64,000 bases of DNA, from the NCBI RefSeq assembly GCF_020497125.1, contig NC_059072.1, forward strand, positions 71,245,697 through 71,309,696. The letters run 5' to 3'. The notes below the pieces were generated by a model. That model did not search any database. It was not told where the DNA came from and worked only from the letters and a program-made list of their open reading frames with translations. The position numbers and the translations under genes were made by a program. Positions 1-9,312 of the stretch are shown here, piece by piece (position 1 is the first letter of the stretch; the number at the start of each line of letters is the position of its first letter). The DNA comes from Mauremys mutica (taxonomy: Eukaryota > Chordata > Testudines > Geoemydidae).

Positions 1-765
1 ATACAGGTGCCCTTGTCCTGAAACTGACAGCATGCCCTACAAAAGGAATGTTGCTAAGTAACTGCTAAGAGACCTTTGCTCAATAGGGGAAAAAACAGCC
101 ATTAGTGGAATGTGGGAAAACAAGATTAACTGATTAACTCAAATTGGGACATCTTAAGCGAATTCTTAAGCAGAGGTTTATGGAACTGTTCTGTTTAATA
201 CAGAAGTGGCTTAGTAGCTGTTCCATTTATGGTGGTGACATTAATTTAATTACTGAAATATTTGTGCAACCTTTCCAAGAGCTTAGCACTGTTGCTTCTC
301 AATGGGTTGGTAATAACAAATACTCCAAGCAGGCTAGTAAGATTTGTTTTATGACACCACTATTTGTCATTCTTGGCATCACTGTAGAGTCTAAAAATTA
401 AGATTCCATTTCTTTTATTCAAGTGTTTGGCTGTGCTACCACACAGCAGCTGACATCAATCATGGCAAACAGGGTCCTCTGAAAGAGGGAGAGAGGCTGC
501 ATTCCTCTTCCAAACCCTTGTACATTAACTGCAGAATGGAGGAGAGATTCCTTCCCACTTCGTATGCATCTCAGAGAACATGCCAAGTCAAAATTTTATT
601 AAATAAGCTTCTTTCTTGGGCCTCACAGGGCTTTGGCACTGTTAAAAGGCAGGTCAGTGCCTTGTGTTTTTGATTTTCACATTTGAACCTCTCTATTTAC
701 GTACACTTAATTGCATCTTCTTTCTTACAAAAATATTTAATAATGACAGCCCCAGTGATGGGGTA
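1..765. other. Unique non-coding DNA, nothing recognised
   Basis: AT-rich sequence with stop codons in all frames and no repeat family that I recognise. The longest frame here (144-401) begins at a TTG and has no recognisable domain, so I treat it as chance. If the minus-strand promoter at about 5.97 kb is real, this stretch may be intron or 3' sequence of that gene. Confidence 0.4.
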
Positions 766-910
766 TACAGGGACTGAGATCCAGGTTCACAGCTCAGTCA
801 CAGCCTTCCTGGGACAGTCAATTAATCTACCCTGGGTCTCTAGTCCTCATCTGTAAAATAGGGAAAGCACTGCCATACCCCAGAGAAGCACTGAGAGGAT
901 AAAATCCATT
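766..910 (-). repeat. MIR SINE fragment
   Basis: The stretch contains the MIR-like phrase CCTCATCTGTAAAATAGGG (about 844-862) in a context of gtc-aattaatctaccctgggtct, followed by a degenerate segment ending in gaggataaaatcc. MIR is an ancient tRNA-derived SINE with a CORE domain, shared by amniotes. The copy is strongly diverged, as expected for its age. The orientation call is tentative. Confidence 0.7.
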
Positions 911-1684
911 ATGAATTACAAGATGCATAGATAATGTTTTCACCTCTTAGCTCAGAGACTATACTGTGATAAAGGCCATGCAAGTACCTAGACAGAATTT
1001 AAAGTCAGAATTTGATGTTCTTAAGGCTTTTGATTTTCAAACTTCAACAAAGGTTAGTGCTTCAAGAAGGTGAGTGTCCCTGAGGAGACCAAGGCCAACT
1101 GTCCTCCCCTTCAACATTCCCATAGGAGCTTATATAGCAGCAACAGCAGTATTCCTCGAGCTATCAGCACAAGTCATCCCCAAGCAGTCGAGATTAGGAG
1201 AGACACTTCAGTGAGAAGCAGTCTGTTAATCTGTTCCACATACAGCACCTCAGAGTGGCCAGATAGCTAGAGAACACTATATGTAGTCCTGCCCTAAAAA
1301 TCAATTATTTCCATTAAAAGCTAGATAGCATGTATTCTGTCTACTTTACTCCATCATGAGCTATGCTATACATTACAGCCCCACAGGCAGATTAACATTC
1401 TGATTTCAGTTCTCAGAAGTGTAGTGAGGATGCTGTAGCTCATGAAAGCTGCTTGCAGAACTTGATAAGCCTTCTGCTAGTTCAGGCAGGCCTTTAATGA
1501 ATTTAAGAGCCATTGACGTGGTACTAAGTTTTCCAGATGTTTGTACCAATGGTACCCTATAATTCTGAACTTTCATTTTTATGAGTTCTTGGCAGCCACC
1601 CTCCTCTCTAGAGGAGCGTACACCTGGACTTCCAGTATGTGCCTGCCAAGAGGTTCTTAATTCTATCCCCTGCACCCCTTCTCA
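911..1684. other. Unique DNA with weak minus-strand exon-like frames
   Basis: No repeat is recognised. On the minus strand a frame of 89 codons (1675-1406) and an open stretch just after an AG at about 1266 (tgttctctag, minus strand) could be exonic for the gene whose promoter lies at about 5.97 kb. Neither shows a family I know. On the plus strand, AAG followed by GTGAGTGT at about 1068-1078 matches a donor consensus, but no acceptor or coding partner is evident. All of this could be chance. Confidence 0.25.
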
Positions 1685-1951
1685 GGGCTTGGCTACACTT
1701 ACAAATTTGCAGCGCTGCAGCAGGGTGTGAAAACACACCCTCTCCAGCGCTGCAAATTGCGGCGCTGCAAAGCGCCAGTGTAGTCAAAGCCCCAGCGCTG
1801 GGAGCGCGGCTCCCAGCGCTGTCCGTTATTCCCCACAGGGAGGTGGAGTACGGACAGCGCTGGGAGAGCTCTCTCCCAGCGCTGATGCTTTGACTACACT
1901 TAGCGCTTCAAAGCGCTGCTGCGGCAGCGCTTTGAAGTGTAAGTGTAATTG
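1685..1951 (+). mobile_element. Palindromic MITE, copy 1 (GGCTTGGCTACAC family)
   Basis: The element starts GGGCTTGGCTACACTTACAA and ends with the degenerate inverse (TTTGAAGTGTAAGTGTAATT). Its interior is built from repeated AGCGCTGC/GCAGCGCT palindromes. A second copy of the same family lies at 37575-37886. There is no transposase, so it is a non-autonomous DNA transposon. The GGCC-type termini with probable 3-bp TTA-like targets suggest the PIF/Harbinger group, although the target duplication of this copy is not clean. Confidence 0.8.
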
Positions 1952-4165
1952 TAAATAAGAGTGGTGCTCTTATTTACTCCACATTGAAAGTCATGACTAT
2001 ACTACCCTCCTCCTCCCATTCCCCAGTTTGGTGATGTTCGCTGACGGGAATATAGGGTTAAATTAGCAGTCACTAGTATTTAGGCAATTGTTTGAAAAAT
2101 AAATAAGTGTTTGAGATGTTTCATACTACATTAAAAACACCTTAAAAAAGTATTTGCTTGCCCTTGCTCAGTGTTTGGTCTAGGAACTCACATTTCATAC
2201 TATGTTAAGTAAAGCATTTGTCGGAGGGTTGGGCAAAAATTCTGTAGGTGGTTGACATTAAAGCTTTGATTCTTATTGAAGATCAAACTCGTGTTTTTTG
2301 CATTTAAACATGCACAGTGTGTAGAGTCACAAGTAGGACATCTTGCCTAAGCGGCAGTCCGGAAAAGAAGCCAACTTTAACCCTTCAGAAGTTTTAACCA
2401 TGATGACAGAGGGCTCAATGTATTAGTGAAGGACATAAGAGCCAAAATTGATCAAGATATTTTACCTAGAATGGTGAATAGGCAATATGCTAAACAGCAG
2501 CATGTGGGGAAAAGCACTAAGCTACACTCCCATGCAATGCAAAGGGATCAAGGCAGTGAGGCTGCCTCAAGAACACCTAGAGGCAGCTACTGTGCCCTGC
2601 AATTAGGTGCCTAACCCTGTTTGCTACCAAAGGAAGAGATGCACACACACAATAGGAGGTGCATGGGTAGAGCTATGCCTTCCAGGCAGCTCCCAATCCA
2701 GAAGCCTTCTACATTAGCTACACATTAAAAATGATACCTGGGTTGGAGTTTCCACTGGATGCAATCAAAAGACTAGAGTTTTGTAAGAGCCAGCCAGGAG
2801 CAGAAAAGCTATACAATTAAAGCAACAGGAACCTAAAGAGGGGGGCTACTCCCATGCACATAATGTACATAGAGCTGCATGAAACATTCCCATAGCTGAA
2901 CAGTTCATGACCAAGTTGTTTTTCCTAAGCTAACTGCAAACAACTAATTAACTGTTTCTGGGTTTTGGAGTCCGAGCCCATGGGAAAATGCAGCATTTCT
3001 ATACTTCATTTCTCCTGCTCAGCTGTGCCCCCCAAACTGACACTTTCCCTTTTCCACTTCAATATTTGTCCCACTTCTACAACTAGTTGGGTGCGACAAG
3101 TATGCAGACACTAGCATTATCACTACAACACTTCCCTACAAGAGCATGCACTAGTACAATCTCCCCATGGCACATAAGAGCACAGTGAGCCACCTTCGAT
3201 ACTAAACAACCAAATAACCCCCCCTCACGCCCGCAAACACTCACTACTGATTGGAGAGGTCATGGGGCAGTGAGCTGTTTAGAGTCCTGTTCGGAAAAGC
3301 AGGGCAAAACTAGGATGCTCTGAGCCAATGGAGATTCCCCCCCATGCCCGCAACACAAGATGCCTGTTCCTTCACATTTCACTGGATGAAAGGACTATCT
3401 CCTGCAGAAGCCCTGCAAGTTTGTTTACTGAGCACAAGGAGCTGGTTCAACCATTCAGTCATGGAACCTGACAAAATAGCAAGGGTCCTCACCCCAACTG
3501 TCCAATCTGCAAAAAAATGCCTCAAAAAACAAAAAACAAAACTTCACCTTAGAGTCTGGAAAATGTTGCACTACTTTCAGACACTTTTCCCCGATGCAGT
3601 TTTTTTTAAAAAACAAAAACTATGATGCTTTCATAAAATGGCAACCTAGAAAAAGGGAAATGTGGAGTGTTTACTATTTAGTATTTAGAAGTATTTACTA
3701 TTTCTAGTTTCTACTGACAGGCTGATGTAGCATGAGATTCCTCCCCCTCAAAAAAAACAAACCACACTAGCATGCAAGTGTCTTAGGACAGGAACTGTCT
3801 TGTACAACACTGTCAGCACTCAATAGTTAGATAATTGCTGTGTACTTGAGCTTCTGGAAGTAAATCCTGCTTCAGAAAAGTGATCCCTTGCTTATGAAGT
3901 TCTGTGAAGAATGCTATTTGGGGGAAGGGGGAAATCTTTCAAGCTACTAATATTACATCAAGCCAATTTTAGATGTACATCAGACTAGCTTTTCTAGTAG
4001 CTTTAACAAGAGACCACACCAAGCCTTCCTAGTCATGTACTACACAAAATTTGTTTTGTCACAATGGTTACACAGTAAGACCTGTTGAAAATGGAATTGT
4101 TTTGGCCAGGAACTTAAGTAATCAGTAGCTTGGCAGGCTAATATGCTATGTGTACACATCTACTA
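1952..4165. other. Unique non-coding DNA, nothing recognised
   Basis: Mixed-composition intergenic or intronic sequence. Frames are short (93 codons at most, 3344-3625, ending in lysine-rich low complexity) and none resembles a known domain. A poly-A-rich stretch lies at about 3510-3620. Confidence 0.4.
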
Positions 4166-4562
4166 AAGTGGAACTTCAGAGTTATGAACACCAGAGTTAG
4201 GACTTGACTGGTCAACCACACACCTTATTTGGAACTGGAAGTACACAATCAATCAGGCAGCAGCAGCGAAACAAACAAAAAGCCCATAAAATGCAAATAC
4301 AGTACCGTACTGAATGTAAACTAATAAAAAAACAAAGTGAAAGTTTAAAAAAATTAGACAAGGTGAAGAAACTCTTCTGTGCTAGTTTCATTTAAATTAA
4401 GATGGTTAAAAGCAGCATTTTTCTTCTGCATAAAGAAGTTTCCCAGCTGTATTAAGTCAATGCTCATTTGTAAACTTTTGAAAGACCAACCATAACATTA
4501 GGAACATTTCAGTTACCAACAACCTCCATTCCTGAGGTGTTCATAACTCGGAGGTTCTCCTG
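4166..4562 (-). mobile_element. Tc1/mariner-pogo (Tigger-like) MITE, copy 1
   Basis: The left end reads AAGTGGAACTTCAGAGTTATG and the right end is its inverse, ending GGAGGTTCTCCTG before TA. The interior (GGTCAACCACACACC, CTTCTGTGCTAG) matches in reverse the element at 37202-37924, which has better preserved CAGTAGAACCTC termini and TA target duplications. It is short, has no transposase and is therefore a non-autonomous TA-targeting element. This copy is the more diverged one but carries no nested insertion. Confidence 0.8.
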
Positions 4563-5340
4563 TATATGCTTCTTTTCCACAGGTATCAGATAACAAGAGA
4601 ATTCAGATTGTTTCATAAACTGATGTTTTGAATTTACGCATGTTAGTCCACGCACACCTTCCTGCCTTCAGTCAACTCAAACTCTGAAATGCAAACCCTC
4701 CAGACCCACTATTCTTAAGTGATTTTGCAGTAAACTCTTCCTTCTCTCCCCTCTGCAATATCCAAATGATATTGAAGATTCATAGATAGAAGAAGATGAT
4801 ACGGTTGATCTCACTACCCCACAACAAGTTGGGCCACTGATTCTGTACTACCATTACCCAACAGACACTGCTGGTTAGTTAGCATAGTTTTAGGAGACTA
4901 AGTTATTGCAAGTATCAATTTAGTATATCCAAACATATATATGCGCATCAGGCTCAAGGTATTTCTAGCAAAATACTAATTAATCAAGCACCCCCCAGAT
5001 ATCAGCATTATTTAACCATCCAATATCCAGGGATTTAATTTGGCCAAGGAGAAAGGCAGGGCCAGATTTCCAATTAGGCACATGCCCAGGGGCACCAGCG
5101 ATCTAGGGGCACCGTACCTCTCTAAAAGTGTGTGCTACACAAACACCAGGTGTAGGTAGGGTGGACGCTGAAGATGCTGTGCCTGAGGGCATGTATGGTG
5201 TAAATCCAGCCCTTAGCCTAATGAAGCCAATATATTTTAGCAAAAGCGTCCAGAAGTGGGGAGCACTTTAGTTTACTAGGAGACAACAAAACCCACACAG
5301 GTGGTATTTTGTTCCCATTAGGTAGCGAAAGCCATTTTAA
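4563..5340. other. Unique non-coding DNA flanking the CpG island
   Basis: No gene or confidently recognised repeat is seen. GC content begins to rise only from about 5340. Confidence 0.35.
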
Positions 5341-5911
5341 ATCACTGCCTACTCGCTGAGGCGCGTCTGCCCCGGGCTCCCCCAGGAGTCACTGCACTCG
5401 GGAGCGAGCCGTGCAGGGGACAGTGGATGTCCCCACGCGAAGGCGGTCACGCTAGGAACTGGCAGACAGAGGCTCAGCTTCAGAGGCCCTACACGGGGTC
5501 ATGAACCCTGCGGCTTTTCTGGGAGCCCCCTGTAATGCCGCCAGCCAGGCCCTGCGCGGAAAGCGGCTGCCGGGGGGGGGGGGCGGAAAGGCGGCACCGG
5601 CAGCGTGTTCTGCACTAGCCCCACACCGCGGGCCCCTGCTCGCCACCCGGGGAGTCCCGGGGGGGTTCGCGCCTCTGACCCACGCCGCAAGCCGGCCGGC
5701 CGGGGGAGCCTGACACGCGCCCTCCCTGCGGCGGGGCGCGCGGGCCGGTGAGCAGCCCCGGGAGCGCGTGTCCGGGGCACCTCGCGGGGCGGCACCCGGC
5801 CTCGGACCGGCCGGACCCCCGCTCACAAGGCGGGGCCCCGCTGCAGCGCCCGCGCAGCCAGCCGCCGCCGGCCCCGGGCAGAGCGCCAGCCGCTCCCGGG
5901 CGGATACTCAC

Positions 5912-5965
5912 CGCAGGGCAGCGCGGCGTGTCCGCTCCGGGAACGCGGCTGGACTCACTCGCGGT
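5912..5965 (-). other. Putative non-coding first exon with splice donor
   Basis: Reading the minus strand, the sequence ...GCCCTGCG is followed by GTGAGTAT (5911-5904), a close match to the vertebrate donor consensus. Between the inferred start near 5965 and the donor there is no ATG, so this would be 5' untranslated sequence and the coding exons would lie to the left, possibly beyond position 1. The host gene cannot be named from this window. The start boundary is approximate. Confidence 0.5.
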
Positions 5966-6055
5966 AACCGCGGCTAGAGCCGCCCCGGCGCCTGTTTAAA
6001 GGGTCCTGGCGCGGCCGGGGCGGAGCTAGAGCGGGGAGCCCGGCCCGGCCCCGCC
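5965..6055 (-). promoter_or_regulatory. Putative core promoter, minus strand
   Basis: On the minus strand the order is GC box (6055-6049), GC box (6023-6017), then a TTTAAA TATA-like box (6000-5995). The expected start lies about 30 bp further on, near 5965. A strong donor follows about 50 bp later. The arrangement is internally consistent, but the start site is inferred. Confidence 0.55.
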
Positions 6056-6270
6056 TCGCCTCCGCGGCCACTCCCCAGCCCCCACCCCTCGCCCTCTGGC
6101 CGGCCCCGCTCCCCAGCCATCGGCGACCTTTAACGGAGGTCTCAGCTTCAAACCCCCCCCCAGCCCCGGACGTGTAGGTTGGGGGCGCAGTTTGCAGGCG
6201 CTGAGCCCCGCGTGCGGGCCGCTCCGGGAGCGCTCAGCTGGGGAGCTGGATTGCAAAACTCCGCAGCCGT

Positions 6271-7309
6271 CCGGGTGTGTATTAATCTAGGTAGATTGGA
6301 TATGGGGATTTATTCCCGGCCCTCCCCCTCTTCTCTCCCCGCTCCCACCCCATAGCCGTGTCAGACAGCTGAGCGTCGCTAGCTGGTCCGAGACTGAATG
6401 TCGCCTAAAACTGCAATGCGGGGAGACCACAATAAACCAGTTTCAGACTGCACGTTTCACTCTGCTTTCTTCCTCCAAAGCAGCCCATGGCAAGCATCTG
6501 GAGTCAGTGCTCAGGCTCCGTTAGCACGGATCCTTCGGCACCCACTTCAGAGGATGGTGGTAATCAGATGGTAGACATCTTTAAAAAAAAAAAAAGCTGT
6601 AAAGCAGAAAATCTGTCTAGCAGAAAACCCTTATTTTTGGATAAATGTGTATTCTTAGTGAGGAAATAATTGTGTGAGCAGCACTTTTCCGCTCTTGAAA
6701 GTCAGTAACCTATAACCTTTTGTTACTGAAGAGAGGGATTTGCTAATAAGACAAAGCAGCTTACATTTCTACAGCACCTTTCATCCAAGAGGATCCGAAG
6801 GTGTTTTACAAAAGGCATATGGCCATGAATCACTTCACCCACCCATCTTTTGAAATGCAGCCACTTCTGGAGCAGAAACAACCAGGAGTCCAGCGTTCAT
6901 GGGCTATAACCCACTTCAGTGTAGCATCTGAGTTACAGGATAGATGGACAGGAAGTGAAAAATCCCATATGCAATAATGATATAGAAAAGTACCTATCCA
7001 AACTACAACTTAACCGTGGCTAGAACCCCCATATTCTTGCACAAACGCTGAGGGATCTTTACTGCCCACAAATGGACACAGCCTCCTATTTATATCTGAT
7101 CAGAAGGTGGCACCTCCATCAGTGCAGCACCTCAAGATATGCTGAATTGTTAGTTCCATATTGACTAGTGGTGAACTTGGGTTTTGAATATTGTTTTAAT
7201 AATGTTTGATTCTGTGCACACCACCCAGTTAAACTGTGTTAGAAAACAGTTCTCTGGGAGCATACTTGAATTGTGTTTTAATGTCATTTTAAACATGGCT
7301 CCTTCTTTA
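6271..7309. other. Unique DNA with one ancient repeat scrap
   Basis: No gene is seen. At about 6770-6815 the phrase CAGCACCTTTCATCCAAGAG followed by TTTTACAAAAGGC resembles a widespread old vertebrate repeat core. A similar scrap lies at about 42995-43025. A poly-A tract lies at 6582-6595. Confidence 0.35.
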
Positions 7310-7317
7310 GTATAACA

Positions 7318-7616
7318 CAGGGGTAGGCAACCTATGGCACATGTGCCGAAGGTGGCACGCAAGCTGATTTTCACTGACATTCACACTGCCCGGGTCCTGG
7401 GGGGCTCTGCATTTTAATTTAATTTTAAATTAAGCTTCTTAAACATTTTAAGAGCCTTATTTACTTTCCATACAACAATAGTTTAGTTATATATTATAGA
7501 CTTAGAGAAAGAGACCTTCTAAAAACGTTCAAATGTATTACTGGCATGCGAAACCTTAAATTAGAGTGAATAAATGAAGACTTGGCACACCACTTCTGAA
7601 AGGTTGCCGACCCCTG
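7318..7616 (+). mobile_element. hAT MITE with 8-bp TSD (GTATAACA)
   Basis: It begins CAGGGGTAGGCAACCTATGG and ends GGTTGCCGACCCCTG, which are inverted hAT-type termini. It is flanked by a perfect 8-bp target duplication GTATAACA (7310-7317 and 7617-7624). At 299 bp it has no transposase and is a non-autonomous hAT. A second copy with its own duplication is at 32488-32798, and the interiors align over nearly their full length (the AT-rich block around TAGTTTAGTTATATATTATA is shared). Confidence 0.93.
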
Positions 7617-7667
7617 GTATAACAGGACCTAGTGCGTTGATTGCTTTTGATTCCTCTCTGTCTACAG

Positions 7668-7954
7668 CAGGGGTCGGCAACCTTTGGCACGCGGCTCGCC
7701 AGGATAAGCACCCTGGTGGGCTGGGCCGGTTTGTTTACCTGCCGTGTCGGCAGGTTTGGCCAATCACGGTGCCCACTGGCCGCGGTTCGCCGCTCCAGGC
7801 CAATGGGGGCGGCGGGAAGTGGCATGGGCCAAGGGACTGCGGCCAGTGGGAGCTGCGATTGGCCGAACCTGCAAATGCAGCAGGTAAACAAACTGGTGCG
7901 GCCCGCCAGGGTGCTTACCCTGTCAAGCCGCGTGCCAAAGGTTTCCGACCCCTG
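7668..7954 (+). mobile_element. hAT MITE, long-hairpin type, 8-bp TSD
   Basis: It starts CAGGGGTCGGCAACCTTTGG and ends AAAGGTTTCCGACCCCTG. It is flanked by GTCTACAG (7660-7667) and GTCTACAA (7955-7962), an 8-bp duplication with one change. The interior is GC-rich and largely self-complementary (GGTTTGTTTACCTGCCG against GCAGGTAAACAAAC). It is a different hAT family from the neighbour that ends 51 bp to the left, although the outermost termini are alike. The 110-147 codon frames over it are palindrome artefacts. Confidence 0.92.
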
Positions 7955-7962
7955 GTCTACAA

Positions 7963-9108
7963 TGTTTTCTCTGATCAGGAAGAAGCCAAGGTTTACCTCC
8001 CCCTGTTTATTAACTGAACACTAAATCAGCAGAGTGTTCAGACAAAGGTGCTCTTTATCTTATTTCAGCACAGGGAGTATATTCTCAGCAAACTCTTATG
8101 TGTTTTTTTTCTTACAAAACACTATAATTATTCTAAAGTGAAATGGCATTTTTGATACTGGCATTAACCCAGATAGCACCATTTTGAATAAGCCCTGAAG
8201 CACAACACCTGCTGCACGTTCAAAGACCACAAATTGTCCGTATTATAAGATTAAAAATTACATGCACAACAGGCATGTGAATAACAACAAATGCTAGTTG
8301 GCCTCTCCTATTAGAATGAGATAATAGGAGCACTTAGTGTTCAGAAGTTTCTGCCTGTGTTTGTGATGGTTACTTGAGGATATTTTCCTTCACAGTTATT
8401 ATTATTTTTCTTTCTCACTGCAATGAATGATGAAGGGCCACATTCTGCTGCCTTACTTATGCACTCCTTAGAACTTTACTTCATGATGAAACTCATTGCT
8501 TACTCCCTTTTGGAGTAAGGTAGTACTCACTGTAAGTAACCATGGCAGTCTGCCCCAAAGTGATTTTCTACAGCAATGCAGCACAAAAAAATGCTAGCAT
8601 TTATGTTATGAGAGGCCCTGCAGGCTTTGGGGAGAAAAGTAAAACAAAAAGAAGCAGTTTGTTAGCTGACTTTCATGTCCTTCCTTTGAGACTGCAATAA
8701 GAGAAAGGATCTCCACCAAAAGAACAGAAGAGGGGTGGGACAGAGCCAGATTCTGTTTATCATGCCTAATGCACATTTCCTGTAGTCTGACCAATCCCAC
8801 TCCCAGCCCCACAGTGAACTAGCTTGGAGTTAGGATATTTATCACTTCTCCATGGGTTGCCTCCAGATGCTAAGAAGTTGTTTCTTTTGATAAAGCTTTC
8901 TAAAGACTATTATAAATATAAACAAAGGAAATCTAAATTAGAATCAAATGACTTCACAGTTCTGTTAAGAGTCTGAAACTACCTAACACAAGGAAATTCA
9001 GAAACCAACTGGCACTGTTTTTAATAACTTGTCTTACTGCAACTAGATGCTGAGATCTGTACAATAGCTAGGCATTGCGGAGTGAGTTAAGATAAATTAG
9101 CTGACAGT
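7963..9108. other. Unique non-coding DNA, nothing recognised
   Basis: AT-rich sequence with no long frame, recognisable repeat or CpG cluster. Confidence 0.4.
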
Positions 9109-9120
9109 CTTAATTCCATG
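9109..9120 (+). repeat. Penelope target-site duplication, left
   Basis: CTTAATTCCATG here recurs exactly at 11128-11139, immediately outside the two ends of the Penelope-like element. A 12-bp duplication is within the variable size range usual for Penelope-like elements. Confidence 0.9.
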
Positions 9121-9312
9121 AAAGCAGCAAAGAATCCTGTGGCACCTTATAGACTAACAGACGTTTTGCAGCATGAGCTTTCGTGGGTGAATGCCCACTT
9201 CGTCGGATGCAAGAGTGGAAATTTCCAGGGACAGGTAAATATAAGCAAGCAAGAAACAAGCTAGAGATAACGAGGTTAGATCAATCAGGGAAGATGAGGC
9301 CCTGTTCTAGCA
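9121..9312 (-). repeat. Inverted terminal arm of the Penelope element (left)
   Basis: It is the reverse complement of 10901-11093 with only a handful of differences, for example GTCTGTTAG against GTCTGATAG and ACAGG against GCAGG. The arm carries the landmark GCATCCGACGAAGTGGG in inverse orientation. It also supplies the first in-frame ATG (9207) and the first 35 codons from that ATG of the open frame. Confidence 0.93.

Larger units (their letters stand above)
5345..6270. promoter_or_regulatory. CpG island
   Basis: About 0.9 kb is very GC-rich with abundant CpG (GCGCGG, CCGGCC, GCGCGCGGGCC) in otherwise AT-rich, CpG-poor DNA. The only other CpG-dense pieces in the window are MITE interiors. 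It contains GC boxes, a TATA-like box and a splice donor on the minus strand, and a weaker donor-like GCCGGTGAGCA at about 5738-5748 on the plus strand. Vertebrate CpG islands of this size usually mark promoters. The many overlapping 60-120 codon frames inside it are GC-driven artefacts. Confidence 0.9.

Noticed and set aside
4563..5340. Plus-strand first exon leading into the CpG island
   Set aside because: No promoter motif or coding frame is seen. The plus-strand donor-like GTGAGCA at about 5742 has no supporting features.
5452..6256. Seven overlapping frames in the CpG island
   Set aside because: High GC removes stops. The predicted residues are Pro/Ala/Arg/Gly-rich with no domain, and the splice-donor evidence implies an untranslated exon.
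7556..8024. Frames of 111-147 codons
   Set aside because: They fall across the palindromic hAT MITE at 7668-7954. The self-complementary sequence opens frames on both strands.
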